64,000 bases of DNA, taken from Halomonas sp. 'Soap Lake #6'. GTDB taxonomy: Bacteria; Pseudomonadota; Gammaproteobacteria; Pseudomonadales; Halomonadaceae. The stretch spans positions 1,240,001-1,304,000 of the forward strand of contig NZ_CP020469.1 in NCBI RefSeq assembly GCF_003031405.1, read 5' to 3'. Shown in pieces: positions 37,105 through 47,264 of the stretch (within the stretch, counting starts at the first letter, position 1; every line of letters begins with the position of its first letter). The translations under genes were made by a program, and so were the position numbers. The notes beneath the pieces were generated by a model. That model worked only from the letters and a program-made list of their open reading frames with translations, searched no databases and was not told where the DNA came from.

Positions 37105-38124
37105 GTGCGCCTAGCGATTGATGTAATGGGGGGTGACCAAGGCCCCCGTGCCATTGTCGAAGGCTCCGCCAGGGCGGTCATAGAGCGCCCTGATCTAACG
37201 CTAACGCTGTTTGGCCCGTATCAGCAGATTCATGCTGAGATTATGCGCTTGCCGCGGCCTTTGGCTGCGGCAATGTCACGTTTAGTGGCAAGCGATGCGC
37301 CAGATAGCGTCTCCTCGGAGGCAACTGCTTCTTGGGCGTTGCGGCGCGGGCAGTCCACAAGTATGGCGCGGATGCTGCACAGCCTTGCACAGGGGGAAGC
37401 CGCGGCAGGAGTGAGTGCGGGAAATACGGGGGCGTTGGTTGCCCTTGCCAGGCGTGAGCTGGGCATGCTTTATGGTATCTCCAGACCGGCGATTAGCACC
37501 GCTATTCCGGCTCGAGGAGGACGTCGTTGTTATTTGCTCGACTTGGGGGCAAATGTAGACTCTCCAGCCCATCGGTTGTTTGATTTTGCCATGATGGGAT
37601 CGGCTATGGCGCAGTGTGTTGATGGTGTTGAGCGCCCCAGGGTTGCATTGCTAAATGTAGGCTCTGAAGCAACCAAGGGGAGTGCTAATGTACGTGAGGC
37701 GGACCGCCTGTTGCGCGGCTGTGTTGGTGATCTAGGGTTCGCGTACCATGGTTTTGCAGAGGGTGGTGATATTTTTCAGGGTGAGCTGGACGTGGTGGTC
37801 TGCGACGGCTTCGTGGGTAATGTTACCCTGAAGGCAAGTGAAGGTTTGACTCGTATGTTGGTAGAGCGTGTTCAAATGGGCTTTGAGTCAAGCCTAAGTG
37901 GACGTTTAGCAAGCCTACTGGCCAAACCTGTACTTAAGCGCCTTAAGCAGGAATTAGACCCGGTGCGCTATAATGGCGCTAGCCTATTGGGGTTGAAAGG
38001 GATTGTAGTTAAAAGCCACGGCAGTACCCGTGCGGATGGTTTCTACTATGCTATCCAGCGCGCATTACAAGAAGTGGAGCATAATCTACCTGAGCGTATT
38101 GGAGAGCGCTTGCTGCGGCCTTAA
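37105..38124 (+). CDS. plsX: Phosphate acyltransferase PlsX
   Basis: Makes acyl-phosphate from acyl-ACP for phospholipid synthesis; peripheral to the inner membrane. The 339-aa chain begins MRLAIDVMGGDQGPRAIVEG at GTG 37105 and has the phosphotransacetylase-like core with GVSAGNTGALVALARRELG, LLNVGSEATKGSANVREADR, VVCDGFVGNVTLKASEG and the C-terminal LLGLKGIVVKSHGS. It opens the fatty-acid synthesis cluster. Confidence 0.97.
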   Translation: MRLAIDVMGGDQGPRAIVEGSARAVIERPDLTLTLFGPYQQIHAEIMRLPRPLAAAMSRLVASDAPDSVSSEATASWALRRGQSTSMARMLHSLAQGEAAAGVSAGNTGALVALARRELGMLYGISRPAISTAIPARGGRRCYLLDLGANVDSPAHRLFDFAMMGSAMAQCVDGVERPRVALLNVGSEATKGSANVREADRLLRGCVGDLGFAYHGFAEGGDIFQGELDVVVCDGFVGNVTLKASEGLTRMLVERVQMGFESSLSGRLASLLAKPVLKRLKQELDPVRYNGASLLGLKGIVVKSHGSTRADGFYYAIQRALQEVEHNLPERIGERLLRP

Positions 38125-38164
38125 TGCGCTGTAGGTAGGAGATAACAAACTGCAGATATTTTTT

Positions 38165-38225
38165 GCGGGTTATTGGTGGTAGCAGGATGTACCGGCATCG
38201 CCGTAAGGCGAGACCAATAACTACG
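38165..38225 (+). ncRNA. Structured inverted-repeat element between plsX and fabD
   Basis: GTTATTGGT (38169-38177) pairs perfectly with ACCAATAAC (38213-38221). Inside lie two smaller stems: GGTA/TACC (38178-38181 with 38190-38193) and CGCC/GGCG (38199-38202 with 38207-38210) around a GTAA loop, a GNRA tetraloop. Outer GCG/CGC pairs (38165-38167 with 38223-38225) could extend it. Drawn as RNA this is a three-way junction about 48 nt before the fabD start. No known family is recognised; a repetitive palindromic element is also possible. Confidence 0.4.
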
Positions 38226-38272
38226 CTTTTCGCTCAAATGAGCAAATGCCTACAAGAGCAAAGGTGAACGAC

Positions 38273-39232
38273 ATGTCTCAACCCCTTGCCCTCATTTTTC
38301 CCGGGCAAGGCTCTCAGCAGCTGGGAATGCTGCGAGAGCTGGCCGAGCGCTACAGTGTGGTGGGAACGACATTTGAGGAAGCGTCAGAAGCTCTGGGCTA
38401 TGACTTATGGAAAGTCGTCCAGGAAGGCCCTGAGGAGGCACTTAACGCGACGGCATGCACGCAGCCCGCATTGCTTTCGTCCAGTATTGCTATTTGGCGG
38501 ATTTGGCAGGAGTTAGAGGGGCCTCGTCCGCATGTTATGGCAGGCCATAGCTTGGGTGAATATAGTGCTATGGTTTGTGCTGGCGTGATGGGCTTTGCTG
38601 AGGGTGTGAAGTTAGTGCGCCTACGCGGTGAGGCAATGCAGCAGGCTGTGCCTGCCGGGGAGGGCGGCATGGCTGCTATTCTTGGGCTGGATGATAGTGC
38701 AGTAGAAGCTGCCTGTGCCAGCGCTGCTCAAGGTGAAGTGGTTTCGGCTGTGAACTACAATTCGCCAGGCCAAGTGGTGATCGCTGGCGGTAAAAGTGCT
38801 GTTGAGCGCGCTATTTTGGCTTGTCAGGAAGCTGGCGCCAAGCGTGCAATGGCGTTGCCGGTTTCAGTTCCTTCTCACTGTGCGCTGATGCGACCCGCTG
38901 CAGAACGTCTTGAGCAAGCAATGCAGGATATTGAGCTGCGTGCCCCTCGCTACACCGTCATTCAGAATGTTGACGCGCAAGCACATGCCGATATTGAAAC
39001 TTTGCGCACCCGTCTCATTGAGCAGCTTTACCAGCCGGTTCGCTGGTCATCCTGTGTTGAGGCGATGGTTGAGCAAGGTGTTAATGTATTTGTTGAGTGT
39101 GGTCCTGGTAAGGTGCTCACTGGATTAAATAAACGCATTGTACGGGGCGCGAAAGGCTTGGCAGTCAACGATCCTGATAGCTTGGATGCAGCGCTTGAAT
39201 TGGCTCGTGAAACGTTGGCTGACGGCGTGTGA
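38273..39232 (+). CDS. fabD: Malonyl-CoA:ACP transacylase
   Basis: Loads malonyl groups onto acyl carrier protein. ATG 38273 (AAGGTG at 38261-38266) gives 319 aa beginning MSQPLALIFPGQGSQQLGM; an in-frame ATG at 38246 adds nine unconserved residues. The nucleophile Ser is in MAGHSLGEYSAMVCAG and the catalytic His in PVSVPSHCALM. C-terminal FVECGPGKVLTGL is the family end. It is the second gene of the fab cluster. Confidence 0.97.
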   Translation: MSQPLALIFPGQGSQQLGMLRELAERYSVVGTTFEEASEALGYDLWKVVQEGPEEALNATACTQPALLSSSIAIWRIWQELEGPRPHVMAGHSLGEYSAMVCAGVMGFAEGVKLVRLRGEAMQQAVPAGEGGMAAILGLDDSAVEAACASAAQGEVVSAVNYNSPGQVVIAGGKSAVERAILACQEAGAKRAMALPVSVPSHCALMRPAAERLEQAMQDIELRAPRYTVIQNVDAQAHADIETLRTRLIEQLYQPVRWSSCVEAMVEQGVNVFVECGPGKVLTGLNKRIVRGAKGLAVNDPDSLDAALELARETLADGV

Positions 39233-39287
39233 TATGCGACAGTTTTTCGCTATCCTTGCTTATTCACATGGTTAAAGGCAGAACGTT

Positions 39288-40031
39288 ATGACGCAAGAAC
39301 GTAGAGTCGCGTTAATTACCGGCGCCAGTCGAGGCATTGGGCGTGCTATTGCTCATGAGCTTGGGCGTCAGGGGCGTATTGTGGTGGGTACCGCGACCAG
39401 TGAGTCGGGTGCAGAAAGAATTGATGCTGACTTGAAAGAGCATGGTATTGAAGGTGCTGGCATGTGCCTTAATGTCACTGATCAGGCAAGCATTGATGGT
39501 GTGCTTAAAGCGATTGGTGAGCGCTTCGGTGCGCCTACTATTCTCGTTAACAATGCCGGTATTACACGCGATAACCTACTCATGCGCATGAAAGAGGATG
39601 AGTGGGATTCTGTGGTGGATACTAATCTTAAATCTGTCTATCGCGTTAGCAAAGCATGTTTGCGCGGTATGACAAAAGCACGTTTTGGGCGTATCGTGTC
39701 GATTAGTTCAGTCGTGGCCACCATGGGTAATTTAGGCCAGACTAACTACGCTGCAGCGAAAGCGGGTATGGAAGGCTTTAGTCGAGCACTGGCGAGGGAA
39801 GTGGCATCGCGAGCTATTACGGTTAATGCCGTCGCGCCTGGTTTCATTGCCACTGACATGACAGAAGCGCTACCTGAAGCGCAGCACGAAATGCTACTAA
39901 AGCAGATTCCCCTGGCACGTCTTGGTGGGCCTGAGGAAATTGCAGCCGCAGTCGGCTTTTTGACAAGTGATGCGGCGGGTTATATTACTGGTGAAACGCT
40001 GCACGTTAATGGCGGCATGAATATGCGTTGA
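39288..40031 (+). CDS. fabG: 3-oxoacyl-ACP reductase
   Basis: NADPH-dependent short-chain dehydrogenase that performs the first reduction of the elongation cycle. The 247-aa chain has the cofactor loop [32 protein letters not shown], the catalytic [23 protein letters not shown] (Ser, Tyr, Lys) and the end GGMNMR. ATG 39288 follows AAAGG. The order fabD-fabG-acpP-fabF is conserved in gammaproteobacteria. Confidence 0.98.
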   Translation: MTQERRVALITGASRGIGRAIAHELGRQGRIVVGTATSESGAERIDADLKEHGIEGAGMCLNVTDQASIDGVLKAIGERFGAPTILVNNAGITRDNLLMRMKEDEWDSVVDTNLKSVYRVSKACLRGMTKARFGRIVSISSVVATMGNLGQTNYAAAKAGMEGFSRALAREVASRAITVNAVAPGFIATDMTEALPEAQHEMLLKQIPLARLGGPEEIAAAVGFLTSDAAGYITGETLHVNGGMNMR

Positions 40032-40155
40032 TGGCCTTGAGCTTGGCGGTTGCGTCGACTCAAGGGCGTCTATAAACTACACCGCAGCTTTTGGCTTGCG
40101 GTTTCCAAATGGCTGGTTATTGATAACGGCTAATGTGAACGACTGGAGTACGTTG

Positions 40156-40389
40156 ATGAGTACTATTGAAGAGCGCGTGAAGAAAGTTGTGGCAGAGCGC
40201 CTGAACGTTAAAGAAGAAGATATCCAGAATAGCTCTTCTTTTACTGAAGACTTAGGTGCTGACTCACTTGACACCGTTGAGTTGGTAATGGCTTTAGAAG
40301 AGGAATTTGATACTGAAATTCCTGACGAAGAAGCTGAGAAAATTACTACGGTTCAAGAAGCTATCGACTACGTAAACGCCCATCAGTAA
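40156..40389 (+). CDS. acpP: Acyl carrier protein
   Basis: A 77-aa acidic helical carrier. The phosphopantetheine Ser lies in [22 protein letters not shown] 40156 follows CTGGAG; an in-frame ATG 60 bp upstream adds a non-ACP leader. The upstream gap (40032-40155) contains a small stem (ACCGCA 40081-40086 with TGCGGT 40097-40102), perhaps limiting read-through from fabG. acpP is followed by a strong terminator, so it can form a short abundant transcript. Confidence 0.99.
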   Translation: MSTIEERVKKVVAERLNVKEEDIQNSSSFTEDLGADSLDTVELVMALEEEFDTEIPDEEAEKITTVQEAIDYVNAHQ

Positions 40390-40437
40390 GGGTTAAGTCG
40401 ACGCATTGAGCGAGGGTGGATTGCTATCACCCAGTTA

Positions 40438-40470
40438 AAAAAAGCCGTCCTGACACAGGACGGCTTTTTT
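40438..40470 (+). terminator. Strong intrinsic terminator after acpP
   Basis: AAAAAAGCCGTCCTG (40438-40452) and CAGGACGGCTTTTTT (40456-40470) make a 15-bp stem with an ACA loop and a T tract. It separates acpP from fabF, which has its own start region further on. Confidence 0.95.
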
Positions 40471-40582
40471 GCTTTACGGTCACACTGAATATAACGTTCA
40501 ATCTCCGTTATACTAGTCACCAAATTTCTGCAGCAATTGACCCAGATGGGTCGTGTCACCATGGATGCCTGGAGGAAAGCTG

Positions 40583-41821
40583 ATGGCGCGTAGAAGGGTA
40601 GTGGTAACTGGGTTAGGCCTGGTGACCCCGGTGGGCAATAACGTACATGAATCGTGGGCGAACATTGTCGCGGGTAAAAGCGGCGTGGCGCCGATTGAGC
40701 ATTTTGACACCAGTGGCTTCAATACGCGTTTTGGTGGTTCGGTAAAGAATTTTGATATTAGCCCTTACCTGAACCCCAAAGACGCTCGCAAAATGGATTT
40801 GTTTATCCAGTATGGTATGGCCGCCGGAGCCCAGGCGATCCAAGATTCAGGGCTTGAGTGCACTGAAGAAAATGCAGAGCGTATTGGTGTGGCGATTGGT
40901 TCTGGAATCGGGGGGCTGCCGATGATTGAACACAATCACAATGCGCTAAACAAAGGAGGCGCTCGTCGCGTCTCACCGTTTTTCGTGCCTGGATCAATCA
41001 TCAATATGATCTCGGGTAACATGGCGATTCAGCATGGCTTTAAAGGCCCAAACATCGCTATTACCACTGCTTGTACCTCTGGTACTCATAATATCGGATA
41101 CAGTGCCCGTACGATTGCCTACGGCGATGCTGACGTGATGATTTGCGGTGGAGCTGAGATGGCCACTACGCCGCTAGGCTTGGGTGGATTCTCGGCTGCC
41201 AGGGCGCTTTCAACCCGCAATGATAACCCCGAGGCTGCAAGCCGCCCTTGGGATGCTGATCGAGACGGCTTTGTGCTGTCAGATGGTGCGGGAGTTCTCG
41301 TGCTTGAAGAGCTCGAGCATGCCAAAGCGCGTGGCGCGAATATTTATGCGGAGTTGGCAGGTTTTGGGATGAGCGATGACGCCTATCACATGACGGCACC
41401 GCCTGAAGATGGTCGTGGCGCAGCGCTGTCAATGAGTAACGCTATCAAAGATGCCCAAATGGTGCCTTCTGAAGTGCACTACATCAATGCGCACGGTACC
41501 TCTACTGCAGCGGGTGATTTGGCAGAAAGCCGTGCCATTGAACACGTTCTGGGCAGTGCTGCCCAGCAGGTAGCGGTAAGCTCTACGAAATCTATGATTG
41601 GTCACCTATTGGGAGCGGCAGGGGCGGTCGAGGCTATTTTTAGTATTCTGGCTATTCGCGATCAGGTAGCTCCGCCTACTATCAACCTTGATAACCCTCA
41701 AGAGGGCTGTAATCTCGATTATGTGCCGCATACCGCCCGGGAAATGCGTATTGATGTAGCGTTATCCAATTCGTTTGGTTTTGGTGGCACCAACGGCTCG
41801 TTACTGTTCAAAAAGGTGTAA
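40583..41821 (+). CDS. fabF: 3-oxoacyl-ACP synthase II
   Basis: Condensing enzyme of fatty-acid elongation. ATG 40583 follows CTGGAGGAAA and gives 412 aa starting [20 protein letters not shown]. The Cys-His-His triad is visible in [26 protein letters not shown] and [17 protein letters not shown]. The end [15 protein letters not shown] is canonical. An in-frame ATG at 40553 adds ten residues that are not part of the family. Confidence 0.98.
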   Translation: MARRRVVVTGLGLVTPVGNNVHESWANIVAGKSGVAPIEHFDTSGFNTRFGGSVKNFDISPYLNPKDARKMDLFIQYGMAAGAQAIQDSGLECTEENAERIGVAIGSGIGGLPMIEHNHNALNKGGARRVSPFFVPGSIINMISGNMAIQHGFKGPNIAITTACTSGTHNIGYSARTIAYGDADVMICGGAEMATTPLGLGGFSAARALSTRNDNPEAASRPWDADRDGFVLSDGAGVLVLEELEHAKARGANIYAELAGFGMSDDAYHMTAPPEDGRGAALSMSNAIKDAQMVPSEVHYINAHGTSTAAGDLAESRAIEHVLGSAAQQVAVSSTKSMIGHLLGAAGAVEAIFSILAIRDQVAPPTINLDNPQEGCNLDYVPHTAREMRIDVALSNSFGFGGTNGSLLFKKV

Positions 41822-41827
41822 CGGGGT

Positions 41828-42646
41828 ATGTCGATGCCCCAGGTGCCATTTGATGACCGCGGGCTAGCGTATGGTGACGGGATATTTGAAACAGTGCTAA
41901 TGCGTGCTGGTCAGCCGGTGCTCTGGCCTTATCACTATGCTCGCTTGGCGCGAGGTTGTGCGCGTTTAAATATCCCGTTGCCCTCACATGAACAGCTTCA
42001 AGAAGCGTGGCAGGACAAACCTGCTTCCGAGTTGGAAGTGCTGAAGCTGATTCTAACTCGAGGAAGCGGTGGGCGCGGTTACGCATTGCCTGATGCAGTG
42101 GCACCCCGGTTGCTTAGTCGCCGTACGCCTTTTGTGGTTGATCCTGAGCGCTGGCAGCAAGGCGTTGGTGTACGCATCTGCCAGTTGCGTCTTGGCCATC
42201 AGCCCCTGTTGGCGGGCATTAAACACCTCAATCGTTTAGAAAACGTACTAGCGCGCCAAGAGTGGCAAGAGAGTGCGATTGCGGAAGGCTTGCTGGCCGA
42301 CACCGATGGGAACGTGATAGAAGCCACTAGCATGAATGTTTTTTGGCAGCAGGCAGGGGAACTGTTTACTCCCTGTCTAGCGCGATGCGGAGTGGCGGGC
42401 ACTCTGCGCGCTGCCCTCCTGGATCAAGGTGTGGTGCGCGAAGCCACTCTACAGCTAAACGCTTTGTTGAATGTTGAGCGTTTGTGGGTGGGCAACTCCG
42501 TACAAGGCATCTGGCCAGTAAGTGTGCTAATTAATGAATCGGGCAGTGTGCTTCAGTCTTGGCCGCAGGCTGCCCATGATCCGTTGCAAACGATAGGACA
42601 TCGCTTGCTTGGCTATTTGTCCTCGCCCAGTCAGGCAGGAACTTAA
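41828..42646 (+). CDS. pabC: 4-amino-4-deoxychorismate lyase
   Basis: PLP fold-type IV enzyme that releases pyruvate to give p-aminobenzoate for folate. The 272-aa chain shows FDDRGLAYGDGIFETVLM, the PLP Lys in LLAGIKHLNRLENVLARQEW, and ATSMNVFWQQAGELFTPCL. It follows fabF by 6 bp and precedes mltG, the E. coli fabF-pabC-mltG-tmk-holB order, which supports PabC over other aminotransferase IV members. Confidence 0.92.
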   Translation: MSMPQVPFDDRGLAYGDGIFETVLMRAGQPVLWPYHYARLARGCARLNIPLPSHEQLQEAWQDKPASELEVLKLILTRGSGGRGYALPDAVAPRLLSRRTPFVVDPERWQQGVGVRICQLRLGHQPLLAGIKHLNRLENVLARQEWQESAIAEGLLADTDGNVIEATSMNVFWQQAGELFTPCLARCGVAGTLRAALLDQGVVREATLQLNALLNVERLWVGNSVQGIWPVSVLINESGSVLQSWPQAAHDPLQTIGHRLLGYLSSPSQAGT

Positions 42647-42664
42647 AAGAGTTGTTGAGGTGTC

Positions 42665-43672
42665 ATGGTGAAACGGTTACTAGCCGCAGTAGGAATGATG
42701 GTGGTGCTTGGTGCAGTTGTTGTGGCAGGTGGGTACGCCTATTGGCAAAGCCGTTTAGAAGCCCCGCTGGCGCTTGAAGAACCTACGCTTTACCAAGTGC
42801 CTGCGGGTGCTGGTTTTAACCAAGTGGTTGTTCAGCTGGAAGAGCGGGGAATTATTAGTGATGCGTGGGCTTTTCAGTTGATGGCGCGTATGGAGCCTGA
42901 GCGAGTGCCGCGGCTGCGGGTGGGGGAGTATCAGCTAATGCCCGGAATGAGTGGCCTAGAGATGATCGCTCTATTGGGCAGCAACAACGTGGTAACGTAT
43001 CCACTTACCATTCCTGAGGGCTGGACATTTCGCCAGATGCGCGAATTGCTCAGTGTGGCGCCTAAGCTGGAACAGCTTACGGCCGAGTTAAGTGATGAAG
43101 AAGTCATGTCGCTACTGGGGCGTGAAGGTACATTTCCTGAGGGGTGGTTTTTCCCCGATACCTATCGCTACCATCTAGGGATGAGCGATGTCGATATTTT
43201 GCGCCAGTCTCTCGTCCGTATGGAGCGTATCTTGGAGGAGGTGTGGGAAGGGCGTGATGATGATCTCACCATTGATACGCCTTATGAGGCACTTATTATG
43301 GCATCGCTGATAGAGCGTGAAACAGGTGCCCCTGAGGAGCGGCGTGAAATCGCAGGCGTATTTAAGCGCCGCATGGAGCAAGGCATGCGACTGCAGACTG
43401 ATCCAACGGTTATCTATGGGATGGGGGAGCGCTACGACGGCCGTATTACTCGGGCTGACTTACGCGAAGCCACGCCTTATAACACTTATGTGATTAATGG
43501 AATGCCACCAACGCCGATTGCCATGCCAGGGCGTGCTTCATTGGAAGCGGCGGTCAGCCCTTTGCCAGGTGACACACTCTACTTTGTCTCCCGGGGTGAT
43601 GGCACCCATCACTTCTCGCGTACATTGCGGGAGCATAATAACGCTGTTAATCGTTATATCCGTAACCGTTAA
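42665..43672 (+). CDS. mltG: Endolytic murein transglycosylase MltG
   Basis: Inner-membrane YceG-family enzyme that cuts nascent glycan strands and so sets their length. One N-terminal membrane helix (about 5-26), a LysM-like region, then the catalytic domain with FPEGWFFPDTYRYHLG, the catalytic Glu in ASLIERETGAPEERREIAGV, RLQTDPTVIYGMG and PYNTYVINGMPPTPIAMPG. 335 aa. Flanked by pabC and tmk as usual. Confidence 0.96.
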   Translation: MVKRLLAAVGMMVVLGAVVVAGGYAYWQSRLEAPLALEEPTLYQVPAGAGFNQVVVQLEERGIISDAWAFQLMARMEPERVPRLRVGEYQLMPGMSGLEMIALLGSNNVVTYPLTIPEGWTFRQMRELLSVAPKLEQLTAELSDEEVMSLLGREGTFPEGWFFPDTYRYHLGMSDVDILRQSLVRMERILEEVWEGRDDDLTIDTPYEALIMASLIERETGAPEERREIAGVFKRRMEQGMRLQTDPTVIYGMGERYDGRITRADLREATPYNTYVINGMPPTPIAMPGRASLEAAVSPLPGDTLYFVSRGDGTHHFSRTLREHNNAVNRYIRNR

Positions 43673-43716
43673 TGTAACGTTTTTACTGAATATTTCATGC
43701 TGTATACCGTTAGTAA

Positions 43717-45353
<1,637 letters not shown>

Positions 45354-45379
45354 TCAATTAGCCGCTGGGTGAGGTCGTT

Positions 45380-45715
45380 ATGGCTGCTCAAAAAATTCTC
45401 TCTTTAGCGTTGCCCGATGTGCCGACACTGTTATCAGCTTATATGCCTTTTCTTGATAGGGGCGGCATTTTCGTTCCTACCAAAACCCCGTATGCCCTTG
45501 GCCAAGACGCATTCTTATTACTGACCCTGCCTGGGGAAAGTGAGCGGCTTTCAGTGACGGGGACGGTGGTTTGGGTATCACCAGAAGGCGTTAGTGGGCG
45601 TCGAATGCCGGGTATAGGTGTTCACTTTAGCCAACAGGATTACTCGGTGCGTGATCGTATTGAAACACTGCTGGCAGGCCAGTTGGATAAAGCACCCCCT
45701 TCGTTCACCCTGTAA
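45380..45715 (+). CDS. pilZ: PilZ-domain protein of the type IV pilus family
   Basis: A 111-aa single-domain protein of the PilZ type found between holB and tatD in Pseudomonas, where it is required for type IV pilus biogenesis. It has YMPFLDRGGIFVPTKTPYALG and VTGTVVWVSPEGVSGRRMPGIGVHFS (the latter spans two short strands). The RxxxR and DxSxxG c-di-GMP motifs of other PilZ domains are not seen, as in true PilZ. With comEC in the same window it fits a competence or twitching capability. Confidence 0.92.
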   Translation: MAAQKILSLALPDVPTLLSAYMPFLDRGGIFVPTKTPYALGQDAFLLLTLPGESERLSVTGTVVWVSPEGVSGRRMPGIGVHFSQQDYSVRDRIETLLAGQLDKAPPSFTL

Positions 45716-45754
45716 TTTACCTAAGCACTACTTTTTTATTTAAGGCGAGCTTGC

Positions 45755-46588
45755 ATGTTTGTTGACTCACACTGTCACCTGGACCGCTTATCTGAGCATA
45801 CCCATGGCGGGGATGTTGCGGCTACCCTTGCAGCGGCTCGTGCTGCCAATGTCAGCCAGTTTCTTGCCATTGCAGTGACGTTGGAGGATGTACCCGGTTT
45901 AGCCGCTATGGCGAAAGCTCATCAGGATGTCGCCATCTCTGCTGGCTTGCATCCCCTGCACACTGCGACTAATGAGCCAAGCGTTAACGATATTGTTGAA
46001 ATTGCTGATCAATATGGTGCGGTGGCGATAGGCGAAACAGGGCTTGATTACCACTATCAAGACAGTGTGCCGATTGATACTCAGCATGAGCGCTTTACGC
46101 GTCATCTGTTGGCGGCCCGCGAGCTGGAATTGCCGGTTATTGTCCACACTCGTGAGGCTAAGCAAGAAACCCTTAGCCTGTTGCGCAAATACGCTGATCC
46201 CAAGCTGGGAGGCGTATTGCACTGCTTTACGGAAGATATAGAAATGGCGCGTGAGGCGGTGCGCTTAGGCTTTTATATCTCGTTATCTGGAATTATCACT
46301 TTCCGTAATGCTGAATCGCTTCGAGAGTTAGCGCGGCAACTACCACTAGATCGTCTGTTAATCGAGACTGATAGCCCTTATTTGGCGCCGGTTCCACATC
46401 GTGGTAAGCCAAACGAACCGGCTTGGGTGGTTGAGGTCGCAGAGTGTATCGCCCAGGCGCGGGGAGTCAGTGTAGATGAAGTGGCCATGCAAACAACGGC
46501 GAATTTTTATCACTTGTTCCGTGCCGCTGTACCGGATGCGCCAGAAAGTGTTAAGCAAGCATTAGCGCAATCTGGGCTGTTGGTATAA
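45755..46588 (+). CDS. TatD-family metal-dependent hydrolase
   Basis: A 277-aa TIM-barrel hydrolase of the YcfH type. Metal-ligand motifs: FVDSHCHLDRLSE at the N-terminus, GETGLDYHYQD, PVIVHTREAKQE, GGVLHCFTED and LIETDSPYLAPVPHRGKPNEP. Relatives act as DNases or D-aminoacyl-tRNA-related hydrolases; the physiological substrate is not clear. It follows pilZ as in pseudomonads. Confidence 0.93.
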   Translation: MFVDSHCHLDRLSEHTHGGDVAATLAAARAANVSQFLAIAVTLEDVPGLAAMAKAHQDVAISAGLHPLHTATNEPSVNDIVEIADQYGAVAIGETGLDYHYQDSVPIDTQHERFTRHLLAARELELPVIVHTREAKQETLSLLRKYADPKLGGVLHCFTEDIEMAREAVRLGFYISLSGIITFRNAESLRELARQLPLDRLLIETDSPYLAPVPHRGKPNEPAWVVEVAECIAQARGVSVDEVAMQTTANFYHLFRAAVPDAPESVKQALAQSGLLV

Positions 46589-46616
46589 CACTTGACGACA
46601 TACTGAGGGGCGGATA

Positions 46617-47264
46617 ATGAATATTGACCGGTTGCTACAGCATCAGCAAGGCTCGGCATCTATTCCGCCCGTAGATGAGTGGCAGCCAGCGCTATCTGGC
46701 GATATTGATATCTTGATTCAGGCCGATGGCGTCTGGCTGCATCAAGGACAGCCCTTTGGTCGCCCCGCAATCCCGCGGCTATTGGCAAGCCTGCTGCGGC
46801 ACGATGACGATGGTTACTGCCTGGTAACTCCTGTGGAGCGCTGGCGGCTAAGCGTTGAAGATCGTCCGTTTATCGCGGTAGAAGCTGATTTTCATAGTGA
46901 TGCTTGGTGGTTTACCACTCAATTTGATGATGTGGTAAGGCTAGATGAGCAGCATCCCATGGCGCTTACGGCGATAGCTGGTGGTGAGAGGATGCCTGAG
47001 GTTGCTGTGCGTTTTGGTCTGGGTGCCCGTCTACATCGTAATGTTTATTACCGCTTGGTCGAACAAGCCATTCCCCATGATATTGAAGGGGGTGGTTCCC
47101 AGTTACGACTCTACAGCGCTGGAAGCTGGCATTTGCTGGGTGAGCTAAGTGCTGGTGATGGCGCGAGTGTTGACGATGACTTAAGTGCCGGCGATGCAGG
47201 AAATACCGACGCTATAGTAAGTTCTGAGGGTATAGCAGATGGTATGGATAGTGAGGCGCCGTGA
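46617..47264 (+). CDS. DUF1285 protein with acidic C-terminal tail
   Basis: A 215-aa protein. Residues about 20-180 match the DUF1285 pattern (DIDILIQADGVWLHQGQPFGRPAIPRLLASLL in two segments, then VTPVERWRLSVEDRPFIAVE). Function is unknown. The last 40 residues are acidic low-complexity with a repeated LSAGD unit, an extension on the family domain. ATG 46617 follows GAGGGGCGG. The stop overlaps the helicase GTG start. Confidence 0.85.
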   Translation: MNIDRLLQHQQGSASIPPVDEWQPALSGDIDILIQADGVWLHQGQPFGRPAIPRLLASLLRHDDDGYCLVTPVERWRLSVEDRPFIAVEADFHSDAWWFTTQFDDVVRLDEQHPMALTAIAGGERMPEVAVRFGLGARLHRNVYYRLVEQAIPHDIEGGGSQLRLYSAGSWHLLGELSAGDGASVDDDLSAGDAGNTDAIVSSEGIADGMDSEAP

